This document shows positions 20,847-31,844 of a DNA stretch of 64,000 nucleotides, piece by piece. Numbering within the stretch: position 1 is the stretch's first letter; every line of letters starts with the position of its first letter. The position numbers and the translations under genes are program-made. The notes beneath the pieces are model-generated. The model was not told the DNA's origin. It saw nothing but the letters and a program-made list of their open reading frames with translations, and ran no database searches. Source of the stretch: Agrostemma githago (Eukaryota > Streptophyta > Magnoliopsida > Caryophyllales > Caryophyllaceae); NCBI GenBank assembly GCA_958450325.1, contig OY288257.1, positions 35,262,647 through 35,326,646 of the forward strand, read 5' to 3'.

Positions 20847-23800
20847 CATTGGGTTTTGGAATGTGAGAGGCCTTAACAATGTTAATAAAGAGCTAGTTGT
20901 TAAAAAATTTATGAATAAACAGGAAGTAGCTTTATTTTGATTGTTGGAGACTAAAGTTAATAGTAGTAATGTTGAGAATATTGCTAATAAAATGTTAGAA
21001 GGATGGAGCTTTACGACTAATTGTAGATGGCATAAGGGAGGCAGAGTTTGGATTTATGGCAACCCAGTGTGTTTTATGTCAATGTAATAGCTAGCAGCTC
21101 GTCCATACTAGGGTGGTGAACAGAAATACTGGCTGACACTTGTTTTTGACTATGGTATATGCATTCAACGATGGGGCTGAAAGGAGACCATTTTGGGAAG
21201 ATTTAAAGATGATTCAGTCGGAGGTTGATAGCTCCTGGGCAATTGCAGGAGATTTTAACATTGTGCTGACCAGGGAGGAGAGAATGGGGGGTCAGAGTAA
21301 GGATGAGGATATGGAAGAATTTGCTTCAATAGGAGCATATTTCACCTGGACAAATAAACAAGAAGAGGGAGATAGAAAGTACAGTAAACTTGATAGATTT
21401 TTAGTGAATGCTAAATGGCTGGAAGAATACCAGGGTATGAATGCTCATTTCTTTCATGAAGGCCTAATGGATCATACTCAATGCGTTGTGGGAAATAGAA
21501 TGAATACTGGTAACCGCCACAGGAACTTCAAGTACTTCAACATGTGGGGGTCTGCTTCTTCATTCAAGGAACTAGTGCAAAGGGTTTGGAATGACGATAT
21601 ATCTGGTACCCTGATGTTTGCAGTTGCTAAAAAACTTAAGAAGCTTAAATCGTGCTTGAAAAGGCTGAATGTTGAATGCTATGATGATATTGTTAATAAG
21701 GCTGATACTGCTACCAAGAAACTTGATCAAGTCCAAGAGGAGCTGATGTATGACATTCAGAATCCTAACATTATAGCTGAGGAGATTAATTTGTTAGAAA
21801 AAGTGCGGATATTGCAGCGGAATAAGACTAGTTTTCTGCAGCAGAAAGCTAAAGCCCAATGGATTAAAGATGGGGATGAAAACTCAGCTTATTTCCATTC
21901 GTGTATCAAGCAGAGGCAGAACAGGAATAATGTGGTGCAAATCCAGGACATGGATGGAAGACTATGTACTAAAACTGAATAAATCCAAGATGCATTCATT
22001 AAATACTATCAATGTTTACTGGGCAGTTCAAAGGAGGTTCAGCAAGTTCGAAGTTGGATTATAGATCAGGGGAAGAAATGCTCTTTTACTCACAGGAATA
22101 GCTTAGCCGCCCCTGTGACTATGGAGGAGATTAAACATGCTATGCTTTCTATTTCTCTAGATAAAGCACCGGGTCCAGATGGTTACACAATTGGTTTTTT
22201 TTAAAGATGCACGGGAAATAATTGGAGGGGATATTGTTGCAGCAGTGAATGATTTTTTTGAAACAGGTGAACTGCTCCAACAGATAAACTCAACTACATT
22301 AACGCTTATCCCTAAAGTTGAGAGGCCAAAGTCAGTTAATCAATTTCATCCCATAGCCTGTTGCACTATCTACAAGATTATTTCAAAGCTGTTGTGTAAT
22401 AGGCTGGCTGATATATTGCCAGATACTGTTGAGGACACCCAAGGCGCATTTATACAAGGGAGGTCTATAGTTGAGAATATTCTTATCTGCCAGGACCTAG
22501 TTAAAATGTATGAAAAGAAAGGAGTGTCGGCTAGATGTCTATTTAAGATAGACCTACAAAAGGTCTATGATTCAGTTGAATGGGTGTTCGTGGAACAGAT
22601 GGTGAAAGCTTTGGAGTTCCATCCGCTCTTTATTAAGCAAGTTATGAGATGCATAACTACTCCTACTTATACCATGTCGCTTAATGGTAGCAATTTTGGG
22701 TATTTTAGGGGAAGAAGAGGACTAAAGCAAGGGGACCCTATTTCCCCCTTGATCTTTAGTATTTGCATGGAGTATCTTACAAGGACGATTAAATATGCTA
22801 CTTCTAAATGGCCTTTCCACTCTCATCCTATGTGCAAGGAAATGAAGCTAACTCATTTGATGTTTGCTGATGACTTATTACTTTTTGCAAAAGAGATGCG
22901 CAATCCATCTTACTTCTGATGAAAGCATTAACTACAATCTCTAATACTTCAGGCCTTCAGAAGAATAATGGAAAATCGGAGGTATATTTTAATGGGACGA
23001 ATGATGAATTGATGCAGGATATCTTGAATGTCAATGGTTTCAACAGAGGAGATATGCCATTCAGGTACTTAGGCCTTCCTATTATGTCGGGGAGAATCTC
23101 CAAAAAGAAGTGCAATATACTTACTGACAAAATAGTTGCAAGAATAAGGAGTTTGGGTGCTCGGAAATTATCCTATGAAGGAAAATTGACCCTTATTAAT
23201 GCAGTTCTGAATACACTTCATTGTTATTGGGCATCAATCTTTATTCTCCCTAGTAGCATTGTCAAAAGAGTAGAGGCCATATGTAAGAACTTCTTCTGGG
23301 CTGTGTCAGCGGACTAGAAGAGAGTTTCTTTAATTGCTAGGGATAGGATTACTGTCCCTAAGAAAGAGGGCGGGTTGGGAGTCAAAAATATTAAAACATG
23401 GAATCAAGCTGCTATTGATAAATTGGCAGATTGGATTCATGCTCATCCGGAGAAGCTATGGTTGAGATGGGGGAACCAGGTTTACATAAAAGGAGAAGAA
23501 CGGCATGCTTACAAGCCAAAACAAGGAGACAATTGGTCTTGGAGGCAAATTTGTAAGGTGAAGAAGCTTATGAAAGTCGCGTTTCAACAAAATTCATGGC
23601 CTGACTCACATGTTCCATACACTATAAAGGAGGGCTATGAAAGACTTAGAAGTAAACTAAATGAGAGGAATTGGACTAAAGTGGTTTGAAATTGTTGGAA
23701 TATACCAAAACATTCCTTTGTTACCTGGATGGCTCAACGCAATGGCATGAACACGAAGGAAAAACTGCACGGAATAGGCTTCTGCGAGGAGAATGAATGC

Positions 23801-24127
23801 TGGTTGTGTGGAGAGGAAGTAGAGACAGTTCAACACCTATTTGAGGAGTGTGTTTACAGCAGAAGAACTTTGGATGAAATCAGCTACTTGTACGGTACAG
23901 TTCAGACCGTTCAGATGCTAGCTACTAGAAACCAGATTGTTATTCGATGGAAGACGGATGCAATGGTGATGAATGCTTATTACTATAATGTCTGGGCTCA
24001 GAGGAATTGCACTTGGCAGGAAGGAAAACTCATTAGACCAGAAGTGATATCGAGGCGTATAAAGAAGGAGGTGACTGCAAGGGCGTTGGGGAAAACAGCT
24101 CCAAGCAGCCTTCATTGGAACCTCTAA
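20839..24127 (+). pseudogene. LINE-A ORF2 (endonuclease/reverse transcriptase), broken
   Basis: The start ATG at 20839 overlaps the ORF1 stop (ATGAATAA). The frame begins with the L1 endonuclease motif GFWNVRGL and includes WLTLV and GDFNIVLTREERMGG. The reverse transcriptase region follows in other frames: LIPKVERP, QGAFIQGRSIVENIL, DLQKVYDSVEW, GLKQGDPISPLIF and the catalytic FADDLLLF. The zf-RVT domain lies at 23375-24127 (CWLCGEEVETVQHLFEEC). Stops occur near 20938, 21087-21100, 21980, 22918, 23316 and 23687. In active elements this protein nicks target DNA and copies the RNA in place. The C-terminal segment is typical of plant LINEs. Confidence 0.85.
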
Positions 24128-24329
24128 TCCTTGTTTTGTCGTTATAGCTGCTTCGTAGTACTATGTCCTATATTTGTAAGTAACAGTCTGGAAACAAATT
24201 TCTTCAGTGTAATTGTGGCCTATTGATAAATTTTTGGCAATATACTCACATTTTACCAAAAAAAAATATTACTACTAACTAACATTTCTGTTCAATTTAC
24301 TAATATTTACTCCATTTCCGTTCAATTTA

Positions 24330-24892
24330 GGCCAATAGCAATGATACTCCCTCCATTCAATTCCAATTTACCCATTTCTTTTTGCACATTTGCCGAGGCG
24401 CATTTCAAATCGTTAATATCTTTCACTACGTATTTGTAAAATTTTTAATTTTTTTTATATTTTTGTTCTACTCGTTAGGACGAATAAAACAAGATCCCAC
24501 ATGATAATATTTTATCTTATAGATCGTGTAGAATTTTGATGGTTCTTTTGGTTTTGGAATAGTGTCCAAAAACCAAATGGGTAAATTGGAGTTGAATGGA
24601 GGGAGTACTAAATAAGAAGTTTCATATGCCTTAAGGAGCTCCTTATCCATTGTTCCACAAAATAAGGAGCTCCTTATATGGAGTTGGTTTTTAAAACAAA
24701 GAACCAACTTCATAAGTTAAAGAATAGTGATGATTGGATGAAATTACGATTAAATAGTAATTGATCCCACTAAAAAGATGTTATGAAACTTTTTTATCAT
24801 TGTGGAAAAAATGATGAAGTTTCATATAGGGTAGAATATATTGATGTGGTCATCAAAAGTATGGAATAGAACTTTTACCATTGTTAATGCCC
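24330..24892. mobile_element. Tourist-like MITE (TTA target duplication), split by a Stowaway
   Basis: The ends GGCCAATAGCAATG and CATTGTTAATGCCC are imperfect inverted repeats flanked by TTA (24327-24329 and 24893-24895). The interior (TAAATAAGAAGTTTCATA, GGAGCTCCTTA) is shared with the element at 32308-32569. A Stowaway MITE is inserted 17 bp from its left end. Confidence 0.7.
24347..24605. mobile_element. Stowaway-type MITE
   Basis: 259 bp with terminal inverted repeats of about 30 bp starting CTCCCTCCATTCAA, flanked by TA on both sides. The size, TA duplication and CTCCCTCC ends are typical of Tc1/mariner-derived MITEs. Confidence 0.85.
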
Positions 24893-25608
24893 TTACTACT
24901 AACTAACAACAAACCTAAACTTAATATTATTAATTTAGAATTCACCTTAACATATTTATAGTAACAAACTAGTTTTCGTTCCCGTGAAATTCACGGGGCT
25001 TGCAATGGTATATTTGTGCGATCTTCCTTTAGCGCAGTACCTTCTTTGTGAGCGTTTGTTGTCAACGTAGTGGTCAATTGGTGAAAGAGTGGAAATTCTT
25101 AATGATTGATTTTGTTACGTGAAGTTGTGTAAACCCCAACGATAAGCGTGTAATGTAGACAGCAAAACAATGCCAGTAAATAAGAAATATGGGAATCTGG
25201 GTAAGCCACACCCCCAAATCTTGCTAAACAAATTGGAATATAGTTCGTGATAGGTGGAAAACAGCGTAGCACGACACATTTAACTAACAATAATACGTAA
25301 GTTTTTTTTATTTTTTTCAACCAATGCTTGTAGGTTTCTTTATTCAACTATTTCTGCCGCAACACAATTAACTACTGCAACCAGTAAACCAGTTGAATAA
25401 AGAATGCACGGAAGACCAGATGCACGCAACCTTACCCTCAATGACTTGAATTTTTTTTCATAAGATGCTAAGCCTAGAATCAAACCATAATAAAAGACGG
25501 TGAATAAAGAATGGTGAGGATAAATATATCAGTGTAACTGGCAATGTTAAATTAATTTACTTTAGATCATATGATGACAGTCACAGGACAGGCAATTATG
25601 TACTGTCT

Positions 25609-25716
25609 TCAGCTAGTTTTTGAGGGAGGCAATGTTCCGAATACTTTGTCCCATAAATCTGATGTTATGCCAAAACCCTTGTCTTCGATTCGAAAGTGGT
25701 GGTTCAAGTGATACCG
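25609..25716 (-). pseudogene. FAH: Captured last exon of a fatty acid 2-hydroxylase gene
   Basis: After a splice acceptor (TGAACAG), the minus strand reads 35 residues and a stop: RYHLNHHFRIEDKGFGI then TSDLWDKVFGTLP. This is the conserved C-terminus of plant FAH1/FAH2, including the HxxHH motif (HLNHH) that helps bind the di-iron centre. The full enzyme (about 237 residues, ER membrane) 2-hydroxylates very-long-chain fatty acids of sphingolipids. I find no upstream FAH exons (for example the HGCHHKHP-type motif) within the Helitron or nearby, so this is a lone captured exon, in the sense direction of the Helitron. The reading frame and acceptor are intact, suggesting recent capture. Confidence 0.85.
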
Positions 25717-26339
25717 CTGTTCAGAGAAATAAGAAAGCATGATTATCAATGCACATCAATGATCAAATGCATTCAAGTTTCCAGATAATACGTTCTCTTA
25801 ATATAGATTAAATCTTAAGTTCACAGCAAGCTGCAGAAAGCACTTCAAAGAACTAACAAAGCAATAGCCCTGAACCCAAATGAAATTATTGAAAAAACAA
25901 TGCTACAAACTGATAAAAAAACAAGTTATATCTAGATGAAATAAATTTCCAACAATAAATCTAATTTGTAATTTGTCAATTATCCTTCGCTCACAGAGTG
26001 AAACACGTACGGACAGTTCAATTGTTGCTCAAATCTTGAAGGTCATCATCACCGGTGTCGCTGTTTATTCTGTTACTTTTCTTGGTGCGTTATAACGGGC
26101 AAATAATGCGTACGAAGAAAAACATTGTTGTTGCAGGCATCGTTGTTTGGGCACCAAAAATGCAAATATTTAGCTCATCTGGAGATACAGTAAGATGCAA
26201 TATATGTCCTATTAAGGTATCAACTGAGGCCTTATCAGTTGGTACTCAGTACACAAAATCCTCAATCTAAGAGCAATTTAAATAGGCCTTAATAATTTAT
26301 TTTAGGACTTCAACTGAGGATGGATTAGCTCATTCAATG

Positions 26340-26592
26340 TCATGAGAGCCTAAATTTGACCGATAAAGAACAATAACCAAATAGCATAAATCTTACCGAT
26401 GAAGAAGGATGCGGCTGGCAGCAACTTTTGGAGCAAATTGTCGGCGAAGGAGTAGAGGGACGAAAAGAGGAAGGCAAGCGAATGTCTGATTTTATCATTT
26501 GTATGAACTTGGAAAGTATAAATAGACTCAAATAACTTCAATTCATCGGATGCCATTGTAACCACAAGGAATTTAATGGAGGAGAACTTCAA
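26340..26592 (-). other. Open frame of unknown origin inside the Helitron
   Basis: An 80-residue frame with internal ATG (MASDELKLFESIYTF...) that ends next to a good donor site (G/GTAAGA, about 26395). It could be a captured first exon of another gene. I do not recognise the protein. The sequence is mildly hydrophobic, with no motif. Confidence 0.3.
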
Positions 26593-26832
26593 TGGAGGAG
26601 TAAATGTGCTGTAATGGAGGCAGATTCTGTTTCAGGTGAACGAAGAGGGGAGTAGGAACATGGCAGCATATTACTAAGGAAGTTAGCAAATAGGTAGATA
26701 AGAAATTTAGGAGGCCTTTCATTTAGGGGGTTAGGGTAGCTGGCATTTAATTTCACATGCCACGTGTCAACCTCTGAAAGCTTGTTAGTCTAATTAACTA
26801 AGAGGGAATGACTTTTTATTGTTTTATATAGA

Positions 26833-27464
26833 TTACTCAAACTAAACCCAATTTATTCACATTCTCACCGAATTCATCACAATATCAATACCATAAAGCC
26901 TAAGATTATACCAACAATCTACCTAATCAAAATTGGGCTAAACTAATGGGCAAACAAACAATGCAACTCAATTGAGACCTAAACAACATTAAGTACCAAA
27001 CTAACAATAATAACTGAAAAAAATTGAAATAAATCGAAAATAACAAACATTAAACTAAATAAGTAGTAATTACAGTAAGAAAACATACCGTAGAATTAGG
27101 AAAAAGAAGGAAAACTATAGAGGAAGGCGCGGGTGAGGTTTAGAGAGAAGGTAGAGAGTGAATTTTTTTTAAGAATGAATTAGGCGAAGGGGGTCGGCTA
27201 GTATTTGTGGCGATCTGGGGAAAGAGGGCGTCCGACAGTGGACGCCCGTGTTTTTTTTCTGAGACAGCCCCTGGCGTCCCCTAGTGGATGCCCGTCTAAC
27301 CAAAATGGCATCCGCTAGTGGACGCCCATTTGCCCAAAAATTTTGCCCCCAGCTCCTCCTTGGACGCCATCATTGGAGTCTGATAGTGGACGTCCGTGCT
27401 TTGACGTAGACGCCATATAGGCGTCCGTATGCCCAGGGCGTCCCGAGGCATAATTTTTGTAGTG
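26833..27464 (-). mobile_element. CACTA-like terminal fragment with GGCGTCC palindromes
   Basis: On the minus strand it begins CACTACAAAAATTATGCC at 27464, a canonical CACTA terminus. Between 27226 and 27450 there are about five palindromic units of the type GGCGTCC...GGACGCC. The other CACTA end is not visible; the Helitron interrupts or abuts this sequence at 26832. No transposase coding is seen. Confidence 0.55.
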
Positions 27465-28380
27465 TATAAATGAGTCTCAGATGCTCAGAAACAAAAACTA
27501 TGCACAGAAACAAATCAATTAATCAATGAGCAGAACTTTCCCTGAAGCTCAAAACTGAAATGAGTATACGATATCTACATAAAAAAGTGTAGAGTTCAAC
27601 TTTCATTGATCCTCTTCTATACAAAATACGGAGTATAATATTAGTATAAACAAATTAAAGGGGTTTACTATCTAATGCTTAGAATGATTGTTTTTTGTAC
27701 ATATTGTGCGTCCATACAGAAGCTCCATATTTGCATCCCTTATAACTGCAACTTATCTTCCTCATTTTCTGAAGACTTTGCATAGTGTCTCAAAAATGAA
27801 TATTAACTACATTTGTCGTCAAAAAATATTGTGTCGTGCTTGCGTGCTCTTGTCGGAAGGATTTAATGATGCTCGCCTTGAAGGTTCATTAGAACTTGAA
27901 ATTCTGCTGCAAGTAGAATACAATCTCTTGCTGCAACGAGATAAAATAATTGGCATGTCACAATACATAAAAAGTAGCCACTTCTCATTGAGTCATTGTA
28001 ATCTACTTATCTCATGTTCTGAATCCTAGGAATATCTAGTATGTATGTCTTTAGCTCCACTATTGCGAAATAAAGATACGTAATTTTTCAAGTTTTATGT
28101 AAAATGAGCCCTATGGTTATCTAAGTAAAAAAAGTCCAAAGTCTAAAGCTAAAAGTAATCTACCCCGATGAACATGACGGGAAATAATTAAACTAATCGA
28201 ATGAATTAGGTAGCTAGGTTAACTAATCAAAAGCCTAAACAAAATGACCGTGTGTCGAAAAACTATAACTTATAAAAATAAGCTCAAGTTAACTACTGGC
28301 CGCAATTCTTTTTGTTAAGAACTACCCCTCTTCATCTCAGTTTTTCTATTTGTAATATCAAATGTCAAGGGAGGACGTAC
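27465..28380. other. Region downstream of the HPP gene, no clear gene
   Basis: AT-rich. A 113-residue frame (27688-28029, plus) has no recognisable domain. I searched here for a last HPP exon (a short QEM-type C-terminus is expected) and did not find one. Confidence 0.4.
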
Positions 28381-28487
28381 AATGAGAGAGATGAGGATGC
28401 ACCCTGCTGCTCCAGGAAACAGCGCGTACCAGAAATTTAAACCGTGAAGTTTGGCTCCATCGATGAACAACAATGGTAAGCTCGCGG
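28381..28487 (-). CDS. NITR2: HPP gene exon 4
   Basis: 107 bp after acceptor ATGTAG. It encodes ASLPLLFIDGAKLHGLNFWY and ALFPGAAGCILISLI; perfect donor GTACGT at the expected intron position. Confidence 0.9.
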
Positions 28488-31400
28488 CTACATATATATT
28501 CAGACAAAAAACGATGTCATTCAAGAAGGGAATACAGGCTATATGGAACAACATAAATCACGGAGCAAGACGGTCAATTTCTATATTGAGAAATGAATTA
28601 TATTTTTGAGCAAATTAAAAATTACTCCCTTCAAATTTGCGTTTATTAAAATTTACTCCCTTTTAAGATTTTTTTTATTATTTAACAGCAAAAAAGATAC
28701 AAAAGTTCAAAATTTGCTTGCAATTGTAAACTCCGGCATGGTACTCCGGCGAAACTGGATTTTCTATCCTTTTTTTGCCTTTTAATGCCCAAACTACACC
28801 TCTTCCTTATATCCTAATGAAATCTCATAGTTTTTTTTCTAAGGTCGTATTGTTTGATTGTCGTTTTTTTTTTGGACAAAAATTGATTGTCGAATTTCTA
28901 AAGTTTACGATTTAGGGTATTTGGGGTTTTTTCTGGGTTTGGGAATTGGATTGAAGATAGTGAAGGGGAAAAAGAGGTTGAGTGAGGTGGTGGTACGCTG
29001 AGGGGCAATTCGGTCAACTTATTACTGAATTGGCCGGATTTTACCAATGCAAGCAATTTTTGAACTTCTGTATCTTTTTGGCTGTTAAATAATAAAAAAA
29101 TCTTAAAAGGGAGTAAATTTTAATAAACGCAACTTTGAAGGGAGTAATTTCTAATTTGCTCTATATTTTTATACAAGAGATCGTCTCATACTGATGTAAC
29201 AAAACCAACTCGAAGTCAATGAAAGAAAAATACCAGGAGGGTGAGTGGACTTGGTGAAGATCATAAAAGCGAGGGAGGCGGCTAAAGCAGTGCTTCTAGC
29301 AAGCCAACCTGGGCCAAAGATTGAGAATGCTAACACTCCTATTGCCGCGCATCCTATCTGAGCCATGAACATGTTGTATTTCTGCACAATTTATCATAGA
29401 GTAACATCAAACATATGCTAAAAGCATAGCATGCTTGATTCTTCATAAATTTATTAATTCCTCCCATTGAATCCGATCCAAAGCTAACTTACATTATGTT
29501 TTTCACAAAGTTTAAGAAAGTGGCTAAAAGCGTTGTCAAGTCGGTCTGTGCTGATCATCAGGCTGAAGTCGTATGAAGTAAGAAGTGGACTCCTACTGAG
29601 TTGAATTAGATCACTATGCTCATTAGTAACTAAGTCTTTTCTAGTTTCTATTGCTAGCTTTGATTATCTTGTGCTTGTATAGTTTCGGTTTCCGCTTGTA
29701 AATCCTTTCCGTGATTAATAATACTACTCACATTCCACCAAAAAAAAATGAAGAAGAAAGCGGCTAAAACTTAATGAAATAAGGAATATATGGTAAAGTG
29801 TTTAATCAAAAAAAAAAAAAAAAAATTAAGGCTTGCAGTGGATGATCCGTTTATATTAATTGTATCTTTCGAATTGGATGGAAGGAAGTACTATATATGC
29901 GTTATTGATGCTGTTTTTGAGCTAGGGCCAGTAGTCTTCTTTACCGAGTGATATATACACTTAAAAGTTTAGTAAGGATCGGGTTCCCCCGGCCCTGGCA
30001 TGTATGAGTGGATGACTTAGGTCTATTTTGGCTCAAATTAGATCCTATAGTCAGCTCAAATTTTGTATGAAAATGTAAGCCTGTACTGTCAAAACAGCAG
30101 ACAAATTTGGAGGCAACTTACAGTGTGTTCCTATAAGGCAATAACTATGTATACACAGTCTAGCATTTTGTTCTATCAAAAAAACAAGAATGGAGTAAAA
30201 GAATAATAAAAGGAGACTCTCTGGATTAGAACGTAGAAGTTACCATATCAATCTAAAATCCCCCTACCTTTGTAATAACAACAATAGCATGGCCCATAAT
30301 TGAAGAGGTAAAATGTATAAAAAAAAGGTGAAATAAAAATAAAATGTACTGAGTAAATAAGCTTAAGACTATGTTTATCCACGGACCCATCATTTTTTCT
30401 CAGACTCGGCCACCTCAGCTTTTCACTCACTTTTCATTCTTCAGACTCAGACTCAGACTCACTACAAAAGTACACTTTATCCACAGACTCATCTCAGACT
30501 TTCTCCCCTCACATACCTTATTTTATATTATTTCTTATTCATCTCACCTCAACTTCTTACCTACCTTATTTTATTTTATTTACATCATCTCAGCTCAACT
30601 TTCTACCTAACTTTTTTTTTTATTTACCTCAATATCTACGTTTATTTTATAACTCGATTAATTAGTCAAATAATTATAATTAAATAATTAATTGTTAAAT
30701 AAATCTTGTGACATACAAATAAGTTTATTTCCAAGTGGTCATTATTAAAAGTGACAATCGGGTGGGTGGGTCGAATTCGGGTTGGGTTGTCGATAAACCT
30801 GGCAAACAAGTCAACCGGGTCGGGTTTGGGTTAGGTGAGTTTCGCTTTGACTTTGGGTCGGGCCAGATCATTTCGGGTTTGCTATTTTCATTTTTTTTGG
30901 GATATCGACTAGTTTTTTTATAATAATAGTCGGGTCAATTTCGGGTTTACTCGGGTCAATTCAGGTTACGAGTCCACCTAGAATCTTTAGTTTGGATATC
31001 AGATCGGGATCGAGTTGGCTTATTAAGGTTGGGTCATTTCAGGTCGAGTCAGTTTTGTCATGTCTAGTTGTCGGGTCTGGGTCAGATGCGGATCACTTCC
31101 GGGTCGGATCGTTGGTTCGGGTCGGTTTGGTCATGTTCAGGTCGAACTAGGTTTTGTTTGGTTTGGTCGGGAATAACAATCAATTCATTATCCGTTTTTA
31201 TTACTACGTGCAGTATTATTTATCATTTATTATACGAATTTGCTTTTTATCATCTATGCAACTATATCATCTAATACAAATTATTTTGATCATGTCCTTT
31301 TATAATGAAGTGAAATGAGCTAAAGTAAAATAAGTTGAACTGAGCTGAGACAAATTGAACTAAAGTACCCTGAAATACAAAAAATAATAATAACAAGTTT

Positions 31401-31786
31401 ATTAGTTACAAAAAAATTATTAATTATTATTGTAACAACAAATAATAATGTTAATTATTGTATCAAATATATTAATTATTATTATATTAATTTTAATTTT
31501 AATAAAAATATTATTAATAAAAATATTTTATAATAATAATAATATTTATAACAATAACAATAACAATAGTAATAATAGTAATAATAAATAATAATAATAT
31601 TAATATTAATTATTAATAATATTATAATAATAATAATATTAATAATCAATATTAATATTTAATAGTAATAATATTAATAACAATAAAAACAATATTAATT
31701 TTTATTATAATATTAATATTAATTTTTATAAAAATGTCATTAATTTTAATATTTAATAAATAATAATAATAATAATTAATATTAAT

Positions 31787-31844
<58 letters not shown>

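Larger units (their letters stand above)
20558..24266 (+). mobile_element. LINE-A, decayed L1-type retrotransposon
   Basis: Contains the end of ORF1, an ORF2 with endonuclease, reverse transcriptase and C-terminal zinc-ribbon regions, and a 3' tail of A residues (24258-24266) after a TTTTACC motif. The 5' part is missing where T1a inserted. Several stops and frameshifts break ORF2, so it is inactive. Confidence 0.85.
24969..26832 (-). mobile_element. Non-autonomous Helitron carrying a gene fragment
   Basis: On the minus strand the 5' end reads TCTATATAAAACAATAAAAA and is preceded by A. The 3' end has a CCCGTGAA/TTCACGGG hairpin, eight further bases, then CTAG, followed by T. The hairpin near the 3' end, the CTAG terminus, insertion between A and T, no inverted repeats and no target duplication are the defining Helitron features. 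A GACACGTGGC-like word lies about 70 bp inside the 5' end, as in other plant Helitrons. No Rep/helicase coding is present in the 1864 bp, so it is non-autonomous. It carries a fatty acid 2-hydroxylase exon (25609-25716). Confidence 0.85.

Noticed and set aside
25609..25716. A complete fatty acid 2-hydroxylase gene
   Set aside because: No other FAH exon was found within several kb upstream on the minus strand, and the exon is bounded by Helitron termini.
27688..28029. 113-residue plus-strand frame as a gene
   Set aside because: No recognisable domain and no support from context. A faint resemblance to LINE linker sequence is too weak to call.
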